Below, one piece after another: positions 47,085 through 55,830 of a DNA stretch of 64,000 nucleotides. The notes below the pieces were generated by a model. It saw only the letters and a list, made by a program, of their open reading frames with translations. It had not been told where the DNA came from and made no database searches. The position numbers were made by a program, and so were the translations under genes. How positions within the stretch are numbered: the stretch's first letter is position 1; the number at the start of each line of letters is the position of its first letter. This DNA is from Marinitoga aeolica (lineage in GTDB: Bacteria > Thermotogota > Thermotogae > Petrotogales > Petrotogaceae): positions 868,001 through 932,000 of the forward strand of contig NZ_CP069362.1 in the NCBI RefSeq assembly GCF_029910535.1, read 5' to 3'.

Positions 47085-47794
47085 AACATACCCCTCAAAA
47101 TATATATTGTTATTAAAAATATTGTTTGTGATAATTCAATTATTAATCCTATTGTATCTCCTGTCATACCACCTATTTTCTCACTTATTTTTTTAGTTAA
47201 AAATATAACGAATATATACGTTATTATTATTGGCAATAATATAAATATATTAAATAACACTAATATAGGTAATACTATTAAGAAGGATATAAAAAATTTT
47301 CTTATATTTGAATGAGTTATAAATACATATCCCATGCCATTATTTCTTGCATATGTAGATACTGATGCAGATAATAATGCTGAACTTCTTCCTATTACTG
47401 GCATAATTAAAATATATACGTAGTTTATATAATAACTAAAAATTAAATTTGTTAATATTAAAACAATTAATCCTACTACACCAAAGGTGCCTATTCGGCT
47501 ATCTTTCATTATTCTTAATATTTCTTCTTTATTTCTATTACTAAATATTCCATCAAATGAATCAGCTACACCATCTAAATGAAGCCCACCTGTAATCCAA
47601 ATGTATAATATCCAACTAAATAAAACATATATAGTTTTTTCAACAGGAATATACGAAAATATATACATTAAAAAACCTATAATTAATCCAATTAAAGGTA
47701 AAAAATACATACCTTTAGAAAAATCTTTTTCATTGTACTCAGTATATATTGGTATTCTGGTAAAAAAATTAAACATTAATATTATGCCTTTCAT
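47081..47794 (-). CDS. cobS: cobalamin (5'-phosphate) synthase
   Basis: A 237-residue membrane protein that joins the lower-ligand nucleotide to adenosylcobinamide-GDP. It has about six membrane helices, starts with the family's FFTRIP motif (residues about 10-15), and has the metal-binding GGLHLDGVADSFDG segment near residues 70-83. The position between cobU and cobC supports the assignment. Length is normal for the family. Confidence 0.93.
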   Translation of the reverse strand: MKGIILMFNFFTRIPIYTEYNEKDFSKGMYFLPLIGLIIGFLMYIFSYIPVEKTIYVLFSWILYIWITGGLHLDGVADSFDGIFSNRNKEEILRIMKDSRIGTFGVVGLIVLILTNLIFSYYINYVYILIMPVIGRSSALLSASVSTYARNNGMGYVFITHSNIRKFFISFLIVLPILVLFNIFILLPIIITYIFVIFLTKKISEKIGGMTGDTIGLIIELSQTIFLITIYILRGML

Positions 47795-47798
47795 ATTA

Positions 47799-48350
47799 TC
47801 ATCCCTTCAATTTTAAGGGTATTCCTGCTATGGTTATATACACCTCATCAGCCTCTTTAGCTAAATATTGATTTATTCTTCCGGCAATATCTCTAAAAAT
47901 ATTACCAAGTTTATATGATGGTACTATTCCCATACCAACTTCATTTGTAACTATAATCAAATTTTTATTGTATTTTTTCATTATTTCTATAATTTTCTTT
48001 ACTTCAAAAAATATTTTTTTCTCTATATTTTCTATTGTTTCATAATCTGCATTTTCTATATTTTCTTCTAATAATAGATTGGATACCATTAGTGTCATAC
48101 ATTCAAATAAAATTGAATCGCTGTTTAAAAAATCTATATTAGATTCTAATTTCTCAAATGATTTATACATTTCTATAGTCTTCCATTCTTTAGGTCTAGA
48201 ATCTCTGTGCTTTTTTATTCTATATTTCATACCATCATCAAATGGTATTGCTGTTGCTATATATACTATTTTATTTCCTATTTTACTTATATATTCCTGT
48301 GCAAATGTGCTTTTCCCACTTCTCGCTCCTCCTGTGACTAAAACTATCAT
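47799..48350 (-). CDS. cobU: adenosylcobinamide kinase / guanylyltransferase
   Basis: A 183-residue bifunctional enzyme that phosphorylates adenosylcobinamide and adds GMP. The P-loop GGARSGKST is at residues 7-15; the guanylylated His lies in KKHRDSRP near residue 50; and the VTNEVGMGIVP segment is near 130. It leads the cobU-cobS-cobC-cblS operon, which is enough to convert salvaged cobinamide to cobalamin but not to make the corrin ring. A cobalamin riboswitch is in its leader, and AAAGGAGGAG provides a strong ribosome-binding site. Confidence 0.94.
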   Translation of the reverse strand: MIVLVTGGARSGKSTFAQEYISKIGNKIVYIATAIPFDDGMKYRIKKHRDSRPKEWKTIEMYKSFEKLESNIDFLNSDSILFECMTLMVSNLLLEENIENADYETIENIEKKIFFEVKKIIEIMKKYNKNLIIVTNEVGMGIVPSYKLGNIFRDIAGRINQYLAKEADEVYITIAGIPLKLKG

Positions 48351-48378
48351 AAATCTCCTCCTTTAAATTAATTTTCAT

Positions 48379-48401
48379 CCCATTTCGCCCGCGCGAATGG
48401 G
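48379..48401 (-). promoter_or_regulatory. expression-platform hairpin of the cobU riboswitch
   Basis: The same 23-base hairpin as at 45658-45680. Here it is followed by ATGAAAATTAATTT, without a real T run, so it is a weak terminator at best and translation control or kissing-loop formation is more likely. Confidence 0.6.
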
Positions 48402-48409
48402 ATTAACAT

Positions 48410-48554
48410 AGGATTAAGGTAGGTCTCCCGACTTCTGGATCTTTCTACTCCCAACGCCTTCCCAGTTTCCCAGTGGCATTTTGTTGGTTTCGTCCCCAGT
48501 TACGGTGGCGGGGCCGTGATGGACTTTCACCATCTTCCCTTACACCTTAATCCT
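48410..48554 (-). ncRNA. cobalamin riboswitch upstream of cobU
   Basis: A complete adenosylcobalamin riboswitch, closed by a P1 stem (AGGATTAAGG with CCTTAATCCT). It is nearly identical to the copy before sucC, with an unbroken 66-nt identity (48451-48516 against 45731-45796). A possible promoter, TTGAAA-N16-TATCTT (48571-48598), lies just upstream, inside the end of the broken ATPase gene. Confidence 0.94.
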
Positions 48555-48578
48555 GAAAATATCAACTTTTAAGATAAA

Positions 48579-50273
48579 TCATTTAATTAATATTTCAACA
48601 TTCTTTTTATCAAAAGCAATAGCAACTTTTATTATTTTTTCTATTCCATAACTCTTTATTTCTTCTTCATACCCTTTTTCTTCTATTTGTTTTATTCCTT
48701 TTTCTGCACTGTTTTTTAAATCCCCTTCTTTTATGTAATGTTTTTTGAATTCAAATATTATTCCCGGTTCTTTTTTTTCTTTGGGTATTAATATTACATC
48801 TGCTCTTCCATATCCTGCTTCTCTATTGCTTTTTACTATGTATTTTTTGCTTAGTCCCACTACCATTCCCAGTATTAATCCATGATAAAACCTTTCTGGT
48901 TCTTCTCCACTTACATCAAAATAACTTATTGTTCTTTCTACTATCTTTTTAAATGCTATTTTAAATTCTTCATAGTTTTCATGTATTAATTCCATTAATA
49001 TGCTTTCATAATGTATTTTACTTTCTTTTATTATATCTACCACTGTTTTTTTGAAGAATTATAATGTTTCTTTGTTTGTTATTTTAAGACTATATCTCGG
49101 TTCTCCTTCTTCTCCTGTATGTTTTGTCCAGGTTAAGTATCCTGTGAATAGAAATAATGTCCATATGCTTTCTTCTGTACTTTTATCTAAATCTCCATAT
49201 ACTAAATTTTCATCTATACTACTTTCTATTTCTTTTCCTTCTATTAATTCTTCTATTTTTGTTTTTACTTCTGCTGTACTTTGTCTTATTAGTTGTTTTA
49301 TTAATGCATTTCCACTGCTGTTTATCCAATAGTATTTTATTTCTTTTTCATCTGCTAAATTTATTATTGAATATGGGTTGTATATTTCTAATCCTCCAAA
49401 ATTATATCCATTATACCATTCTATTACTTTTTCTTTTTCATATTCTAATCCATAATATCTTAATGTTTCTTCTACTTCTTTCCATGTTAATCCAAATTTG
49501 TCATTGAATAATTCACTCAATACTGTTGATACTTTTAAATTATTTACTCCTGTGAATATACTTTCTTTTGCTACTCTTGTTATTCCTGTTAATACTCCTT
49601 TTTCTAAATACTCATTGTCTTTTAATGCGTTTCCTAATATATTTCCCATGAAATTTATGAACTCATCATAATATCCATTTAAATATGATTGTTGTATTGG
49701 TGTGTCGTATTCGTCTATTAATAATATTACTTTTTGTTTGTAATATCGGTAAAGATATTCTGATAGATTTTTTAGACTGTTTTCATATAATGTATCTTCT
49801 TTTGCTATTCTTTCTTCTATTGTTTCTCCTTTTATTTCTTCTATTTCTAATATTTGCTTGAAATTTATTTTTTCTATTTCGCTAAGTACATCGCTATCTA
49901 ATAAATAATTGTGTTCATCATATATTTTTTTTATACTATTTTTTATGTTTACTTTCATTGATAATAGTTTATTTTGTTTAGCATCTTTAAACGTCAAATA
50001 TATAACTGGATATTTATTTAAATACTTTTCTATTATCTCTTTTTCATTCCAGATTTTTAGTCCTTCAAATAAATACTTATTATCTTGATCATTTCTAAAA
50101 AAATATTTCATCATACTCATATTTAATGTTTTTCCAAATCTTCTTGGTCTGGTTATTAATATTACATCTCCGCTTTCTATTATTTCTTTTATTAGCATAC
50201 TTTTATCTATATAATACATATTATCTTCTATTATACTTTTAAAATCACTTCGGCCTATGGGTAATCGTTTCAT
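48579..50273 (-). pseudogene. AAA-ATPase-like/PD-(D/E)XK protein gene with an in-frame stop
   Basis: Two adjacent reading frames in the same phase (50273-49059 and on to 48579) encode one protein of about 564 residues of the family with an N-terminal ATPase-like domain (PIGRSDFKSI, then VILITRPRRFGKT as P-loop near residue 45) and a C-terminal PD-(D/E)XK-like nuclease domain (GYGRADVILIP...IIFEFK). A single TAA at 49059-49061 splits them; five sense codons then lead to a GTG. There is no frameshift. The family is often found in many copies, and many copies are damaged. Either the gene is dead, or the nuclease part is made from the GTG, or the stop is read through. Confidence 0.8.
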
Positions 50274-50288
50274 AGATTCCACCTCCAA

Positions 50289-50383
50289 CTAAATTATATC
50301 ATACTTTTTTCTTATAATTCTGTCATACTTTTTAAAGAAAAGTTTGATATAATAAGAAAAAAAGAGAATTTGGAGGTGCAACT
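50289..50383. promoter_or_regulatory. divergent promoter region between the ATPase gene and lepA
   Basis: Extended -10 elements TGATATAAT face both ways: on the plus strand near 50344-50352 for lepA and on the minus strand near 50293-50301 for the ATPase pseudogene. The -35 regions are weak on both sides. Confidence 0.55.
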
Positions 50384-52204
50384 ATGTATAATCCCGAATT
50401 GATTAGAAATATAAGTATTATTGCACATATAGATCATGGAAAAACAACACTTGTTGATAGAATATTGGAATTAACTAAAAGTATCGAAAAAAGAAAAATG
50501 CATGATCAATATCTTGACATGATGGATATTGAGCAAGAAAGAGGCATCACTATAAAGTCCCAACCTGTAAAAATACTATATGATGCAAAAGATGGAAATA
50601 CATATGAAATAAATATTATAGACACTCCTGGACATGTTGATTTTACATATGAAGTTTCAAGAAGTTTAGCTGCATGTGAAGGTGCAGTATTACTTGTTGA
50701 TGCTTCACAAGGTGTTGAAGCACAAACTGTAGCTAATACATATTTAGCAATAGAAAATGATTTAGAAATTATACCTGCTGTAAATAAAATTGATTTACCT
50801 AATGCAAATGTTGAAGAAACTTTAGCTGAAATTGAAGATTTGGTTGGAATACCGTCTGATGATGCTTTAAGAATTTCTGGTAAAACCGGTGAAGGTGTTG
50901 AAGATTTATTAGAAGAGATCATAGAAAGAATTCCTGCCCCAACTTCAAAAGGCACAAATGAAGATAAACTTAAAGCTTTAATTTTTGATGCTAAATATGA
51001 TAAATATAGAGGAGTAATTATATATACAAGATTATTTGGTGGAACTGTCAAACCTGGAGATAAAATAATGACCATGTCTAATAAAGAAACATATGAAGTT
51101 GTAGAAGTTGGTATATTCCATCCAGAAATGCAAAAAACTGAATCATTATCTGCTGGTGAAGTAGGATATATTATTGCTGGCATTAAAGATGTTGAATTGG
51201 CTCGTGTTGGTGACACTGTAACTAGCGCAATTGATCCTGTTGATGAACCATTGCCTGGATATAAAGAAGTTAAACCTATGGTGTATGCTGGAATTTATCC
51301 TGGTGTTCCAGATTATTATGAAGAGTTGAGAAAAGCACTTGAAAAACTAAAGCTTAACGATGCCGCTTTAACATTTACACCAGAACATTCCCCCGCATTA
51401 GGATTTGGTTTTAGATGTGGTTTTCTTGGATTATTACATATGGATGTTGTTAGAGAAAGAATTGAAAGAGAATTTGAACTTGCTATTATTTTAACTGCAC
51501 CTAATGTTGTATACAAAGTAAAATTAAAAAATGGAGAAGAAATGGAAATTCATGACCCTACTCAATTTCCCGATCAAGATTTATTAGAAGAAGTACATGA
51601 ACCATATGTTAAATTAGATATAATCACTCCTACAGAATATATGGGTGGCTTAATGGGTGTAGTACAAAATGAAAAGCGAGGAGAGTTTATTTCTGTTTCT
51701 AATGCTGGTAAAGATAGAGTTGTAATGCATTTTGAAGTTCCGCTTGGTGAAATAATATTTGACTTTTTTGATAGAATGAAAGCAATAAGTAGAGGTTATG
51801 CTTCTATGGATTATGAGCTAATAGGTTATAGAAAATCTGATTTGCTAAAAGTTACAGTATTAGTTAACAGAGAACCTGTTGAAGCACTTTCTTTTATTGT
51901 TCATAGGAGTAAATTGTATGAAGTATCCAAAAAGATGGTAGAAAAATTAAAAGATTTAATACCAAAACATCAATTTGAAATACCTATTCAAGCAAAGGGT
52001 GATGGCAGAATTATCGCAAGATCCACTATAAAAGCGTATAGGAAAGATGTTCTTGCTAAATGTTATGGTGGAGATATTACCAGAAAAATGAAATTACTTG
52101 AAAAACAAAAAGAAGGTAAAAAAAGAATGAGGCAAATTGGTAAAGTTACTATTCCGCAAAATGCCTTTTTAGCTATTTTGAAAATTAATGAAGATGAAAA
52201 ATAA
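50384..52204 (+). CDS. lepA: elongation factor 4 (LepA)
   Basis: The 606-residue translational GTPase LepA/EF4. The G1 motif HIDHGKTTL, switch I with RGITIK, G3 DTPGH and G4 NKIDLP are intact, and the LepA-specific C-terminal domain with KDVLAKCYGGDITRKMKLLEKQKEGK-type ending is present. LepA acts on stalled or mispositioned ribosomes. A TTTGGAGGTG ribosome-binding site precedes the ATG. It is followed 14 bases later by rqcH, so two ribosome-related factors share a transcript. Confidence 0.96.
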   Translation: MYNPELIRNISIIAHIDHGKTTLVDRILELTKSIEKRKMHDQYLDMMDIEQERGITIKSQPVKILYDAKDGNTYEINIIDTPGHVDFTYEVSRSLAACEGAVLLVDASQGVEAQTVANTYLAIENDLEIIPAVNKIDLPNANVEETLAEIEDLVGIPSDDALRISGKTGEGVEDLLEEIIERIPAPTSKGTNEDKLKALIFDAKYDKYRGVIIYTRLFGGTVKPGDKIMTMSNKETYEVVEVGIFHPEMQKTESLSAGEVGYIIAGIKDVELARVGDTVTSAIDPVDEPLPGYKEVKPMVYAGIYPGVPDYYEELRKALEKLKLNDAALTFTPEHSPALGFGFRCGFLGLLHMDVVRERIEREFELAIILTAPNVVYKVKLKNGEEMEIHDPTQFPDQDLLEEVHEPYVKLDIITPTEYMGGLMGVVQNEKRGEFISVSNAGKDRVVMHFEVPLGEIIFDFFDRMKAISRGYASMDYELIGYRKSDLLKVTVLVNREPVEALSFIVHRSKLYEVSKKMVEKLKDLIPKHQFEIPIQAKGDGRIIARSTIKAYRKDVLAKCYGGDITRKMKLLEKQKEGKKRMRQIGKVTIPQNAFLAILKINEDEK

Positions 52205-52218
52205 TATGGAGGAACAAT

Positions 52219-53796
52219 ATGCCTATCGACGGATTACTTTTAAATAAATTAATAAGAGAAGCAAAAAAATTTGAAGGTAAAAAAATAAGAAATATATATC
52301 AACCTGTACATGATGAAATTTTACTTCAACTCCAAAATGGATTTTTACTTTTTGTATTAAAAAATCCCTCTTATCTAATATCTTTAGATACAAAACCCAA
52401 TATGCCTGATTCACCTCAAAATTTTTCTATGTTTCTCAGAAAAAGAATTAAAAATGCAAAGATCAATAAAATTGAACAATTAGGTCTTGATAGATTAGGG
52501 TATATAGATTTATCTGTAATTGATGAAACTTTTGAATTAAGGAATTACAAATTATATTTTGAATTAATGGGAAGAAATTCTAATATTTTATTAATAGATG
52601 AAAACAATAGAATACTTGATGCATTGAAAAAAGGAATAACACCACAAAGAAGTATTATGCCTGGCGCTGAATATTTTCCTTTTTATAATACTGACTACAT
52701 TAATATTTTAGAACACGACAATCTTGATTTTGATTTAAACCAACAATTAATGGGTTTTTCTAAAATTAGTAAAAAACTTTTTTTAGAATATATTGAGAAA
52801 TTTGATTTTATCACTTTTGTTGCTGAATTTACTGATAATTCAAATGTGTATACATTCGAATGTGAAGGGAAAAAAGAAATAATTGCTTTTAAACCAATAA
52901 ATTATGATTATGAAGAATTTAAATCACCTTCTGAAGGGTTATTAAATCTTTTTCAATTGAGAAGTATTAATTCAAGATTTACAGAATTAAAAAGAAAACT
53001 CGAAAAAGTTGTTATTAAAGAAATTGAAAAATACGAAAAACTATATAAAAAACTAAAATCAGAAGAAAAAGATATTAAGAAAATTCCAGAATTAGAAAAA
53101 CAGGGACGTTTATTGCAGGCTTATCTTTACCAGTTTAAAGAAAAAACTGATTCTATAACCGTTGACGATTGGGAAACGGGAGAAAAAGTAAGAATAAAAT
53201 TAAATCCATTAAAAACACCAAATGAAAATTTACAAAGCATATTTAAAAAAGTACATAAACTTAAATCAAAAGAACAACACTTAAAAAAGAGACTAAAAAC
53301 AACCCAAGATATGATTAACTATTTATATCAACTTTGGCAAAGTATTGATTTAGCTGAGGATATTGAGACATTGCAAGAAATAAAAGATGAAATGATTAAT
53401 GAAAGATTAACTACAGAAAAATCGTCAAAAAAGAAAATGAAGAGAAAAGAGTCTAAACCATATGAGTTTAATTATAATGGATTTAAAATCTTAGTAGGAA
53501 AAAACAATATACAAAATGATAAGATTACAAGAGAAGCTGACAGAGAGGATATTTGGATGCATGCTCAAGGTATTCCTGGTGCTCATGTTATTATTAAAAC
53601 AAATAAACAAGAGGTTCCTGAAAATGTTCTGATATTTGCCGCATCCTTAGCTGCAAAATACTCTAAAGGAAGATTTTCTTCAAAAGTTTCTGTTGATTAT
53701 ACACAAAAGAAACACGTATGGAAACCAAAAGGTGCAAAACCTGGTATGGTGCTTTATAATAATTTTAAAACTTTATATGTTGAACCAAAACAATAG
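52219..53796 (+). CDS. rqcH: NFACT family ribosome quality control protein RqcH
   Basis: A 525-residue protein of the Rqc2/NEMF family, formerly called fibronectin-binding protein. It has the NFACT-N domain at the N-terminus (MPIDGLLLNKL...), a long coiled coil in the middle (about 255-400), and NFACT-R at the C-terminus with the segment DREDIWMHAQGIPGAHVII. In bacteria RqcH binds obstructed 50S subunits and adds alanine tails to mark nascent chains for degradation. Its coupling to lepA fits that role. The stop codon lies at the start of the terminator hairpin. Confidence 0.93.
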   Translation: MPIDGLLLNKLIREAKKFEGKKIRNIYQPVHDEILLQLQNGFLLFVLKNPSYLISLDTKPNMPDSPQNFSMFLRKRIKNAKINKIEQLGLDRLGYIDLSVIDETFELRNYKLYFELMGRNSNILLIDENNRILDALKKGITPQRSIMPGAEYFPFYNTDYINILEHDNLDFDLNQQLMGFSKISKKLFLEYIEKFDFITFVAEFTDNSNVYTFECEGKKEIIAFKPINYDYEEFKSPSEGLLNLFQLRSINSRFTELKRKLEKVVIKEIEKYEKLYKKLKSEEKDIKKIPELEKQGRLLQAYLYQFKEKTDSITVDDWETGEKVRIKLNPLKTPNENLQSIFKKVHKLKSKEQHLKKRLKTTQDMINYLYQLWQSIDLAEDIETLQEIKDEMINERLTTEKSSKKKMKRKESKPYEFNYNGFKILVGKNNIQNDKITREADREDIWMHAQGIPGAHVIIKTNKQEVPENVLIFAASLAAKYSKGRFSSKVSVDYTQKKHVWKPKGAKPGMVLYNNFKTLYVEPKQ

Positions 53797-53816
53797 CCCT
53801 CTTTTGAGGGCTATTG
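53791..53816 (+). terminator. terminator after rqcH
   Basis: A perfect 11-bp hairpin (CAATAGCCCTC / GAGGGCTATTG, 4-T loop) includes the rqcH stop. Its right arm is also the left end of the inverted-repeat element that follows. The tail has few Ts. Confidence 0.6.
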
Positions 53817-54064
53817 TTCAGACTGTTGACAAAATAAAATATGAAAAAATAATATGAGAGAATCCTTGGAAATTCCCGAAAAAATGTGAATGGAGCCTGA
53901 CAATTTTGCATGGATGCAAAATTGAGCGAAACCGAACATGGATGTGAGTTTGAGCGACAGGCAAGAATGAGCATTTTTGAGGAATAAGAATTTTCACCGG
54001 ATGAACGAATATTATTTTGAATATTTTATTTTGTACTTTGTCTACAAACTGAACAATAGCCCTC
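53806..54064. mobile_element. 259-bp inverted-repeat element, MITE-like
   Basis: The ends at 53806-53842 and 54021-54064 are imperfect inverted repeats of about 37-44 bp, beginning GAGGGCTATTGTTCAG. The interior has no gene. It contains a perfect 24-bp hairpin (53901-53924, CAATTTTGCAT-gg-ATGCAAAATTG) and two similar units of the form CATGGATG...TTGAGCGA. The interior is more GC-rich than its surroundings. It resembles a small non-autonomous element or a family of structured intergenic repeats. No target-site duplication was identified. Confidence 0.6.
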
Positions 54065-54274
54065 TTTGAAATACTACCTATACATTTGATAATAATATAT
54101 ATAAGGATAAATCCCATCGCTAATACAATAATTATTTTTTCAATAATTAAATACATAATTAATATATCAAATGATCAATATTTAAAAGTACTCGGTAAAA
54201 AGAAACTCTTTGTTTTAAGGATTTTGTTACTGTTAAATCGAAAAATTAAATAGTTCAATAAGTGTGGTGATTTG
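54065..54274. other. intergenic region before flgA
   Basis: AT-rich, no gene seen. It should hold the promoter of the flagellar ring operon, but no convincing -35/-10 pair or sigma-28-type site could be picked. Confidence 0.4.
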
Positions 54275-55207
54275 ATGAAAAGGATTTTTGTTATTATTTT
54301 TTCAATCTTCTTTTATATAAATTTATTTTCAAATATAACTATTCCAGCTACTTTAATCTCATATGATAAAATTTTCTCTTTAAAAGATATATTTCCCGAT
54401 ATAAAAAGTGATAGGACTTTAGCATTTTTTACAGGCAACTATTTAACATATGACTCATCTACTTTAAAAAATATAATATTATCCACAACAAACTTTAGCG
54501 ATATTACCTTTGAATCAACAATAATTACAATTAGTTATAATCCATCTAATGTAACTTTAACTAAAAACTCATCAGAATCTAATACGGAGTTTTATTTAAA
54601 AAAATATTTTGAAAATACATTATTAGAAAACACACCAAAAGCTACAATAAACGAATTTGAAATTAGTAAATACATGAAAGATACAAAAATATCCACTATT
54701 TTAAATTTAGATTATAGACGTTCAATGAATAACGTATATGGAAATTTTTTAGTTCTTGATGATTTAAATATGAAAAAATATATTTCTTTCAAAGCAAATA
54801 TATCTAATTTTGATTATGTTTATTTCTCTAAAGAAAATATAAACTTTAAAACTCCATTAAACATTAATTTAGTTGAAAAAAAATTAATCGATATTTATTC
54901 TTTAAATATGATACCTTTAAAAGTTTCAGAAAAAAATCTTTCTAAATTTATGGCTAATAGAACAATAAGAAAAGGGGAAATTATATACGAAAATGCTGTA
55001 AAAAAAATACCTGATGTAAAAGCGGGGCAGATTATTCCTGTTGAAGTTTATTATGATGGTGTAAAAATTTTATCCTGGGTAAAGGTTTTAAATGACGCAA
55101 TTATTGGAGATATTATTATGGCAAGAAATGAAAAAACCGGCGTTTTAATAAATGGAAAATTATTTCCTGGACCAAAAATGATAATAAATATAGGAGGTAA
55201 TTTGTAA
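54275..55207 (+). CDS. flgA: flagellar basal body P-ring formation protein FlgA
   Basis: A 310-residue protein with a signal peptide (hydrophobic residues 4-19) and a C-terminal SAF domain (AGQIIPVEVYYDGVKI...), typical of FlgA, the periplasmic chaperone that helps FlgI assemble around the flagellar rod. The N-terminal 200 residues diverge strongly from the family, as is usual. I use the ATG at 54275, after GTGGTGA. The stop overlaps the flgH start as TAATG. Confidence 0.85.
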   Translation: MKRIFVIIFSIFFYINLFSNITIPATLISYDKIFSLKDIFPDIKSDRTLAFFTGNYLTYDSSTLKNIILSTTNFSDITFESTIITISYNPSNVTLTKNSSESNTEFYLKKYFENTLLENTPKATINEFEISKYMKDTKISTILNLDYRRSMNNVYGNFLVLDDLNMKKYISFKANISNFDYVYFSKENINFKTPLNINLVEKKLIDIYSLNMIPLKVSEKNLSKFMANRTIRKGEIIYENAVKKIPDVKAGQIIPVEVYYDGVKILSWVKVLNDAIIGDIIMARNEKTGVLINGKLFPGPKMIINIGGNL

Positions 55208-55818
55208 TGAAAAGGATTTCTGTTTTTTTTATAGTTTTATTATTATTATCTATAGGATATGGTGATTCATTATGGAAAAAAGCTAATACTAAAAATTTAT
55301 TTTCTAATCCTGAAAAAAATTATTCTGTTGGAGACATTATAACAGTTGCAGTCTCAGAAAATCCTTCTTTAAGTTTGTCTGATAATAACCCAGATCCTTT
55401 TTCCGGAGTTATGGGAACTGTTGGAGCTATTTTTAATACTGTTGGAAATATTGATCTTATGAAATTTTTTCCATTAGGTGCAAATAAACCAGAAAATGTT
55501 AAAGTATCGAACAAAAAATCTTCCTCTCAAAGCAAAGCTACTGTAAATCTTTACGTATCTGCTAAAGTAATATCAGTTTCAAAGAACGGAATTGTAAAAA
55601 TTCATGGAGAAAAGGAATTTAAGGTGGATTCACAGAAAAAAATAATGATAATAGAGGGTTATGCAGACCCTTCAAATATTAAAGATGGCGTAATAGATTC
55701 AAAAAATTTAGCAGAAGCTAAAATTTGGTATCAAGGAGATACTGATTTACAAAAAGACCCAAATAATAAAACATGGCTTGCATGGTTATTATCTGGAATT
55801 TCTAATATATTTTTCTAA
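55207..55818 (+). CDS. flgH: flagellar L-ring protein FlgH without lipobox
   Basis: A 203-residue FlgH, the protein that forms the outer-membrane ring around the flagellar rod. Family segments seen include YSVGDIITVAVSE near residue 39 and the VNLYVSAKVISVSKNGIVKIHGEKE region near 115. It has a signal peptide but no Cys anywhere, so unlike most FlgH proteins it cannot be a lipoprotein. It lies between flgA and flgI, as expected. Confidence 0.9.
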   Translation: MKRISVFFIVLLLLSIGYGDSLWKKANTKNLFSNPEKNYSVGDIITVAVSENPSLSLSDNNPDPFSGVMGTVGAIFNTVGNIDLMKFFPLGANKPENVKVSNKKSSSQSKATVNLYVSAKVISVSKNGIVKIHGEKEFKVDSQKKIMIIEGYADPSNIKDGVIDSKNLAEAKIWYQGDTDLQKDPNNKTWLAWLLSGISNIFF

Positions 55819-55830
55819 GGAGTGGTTAAT

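Noticed and set aside
48947-49061. Frameshift explanation for the split ATPase/nuclease gene
   Set aside because: Both parts are in the same frame; only one TAA codon separates them.
53765-54156. Two minus-strand open frames across the inverted-repeat element
   Set aside because: They cross the hairpins and the rqcH end, lack ribosome-binding sites and have no plausible protein character.
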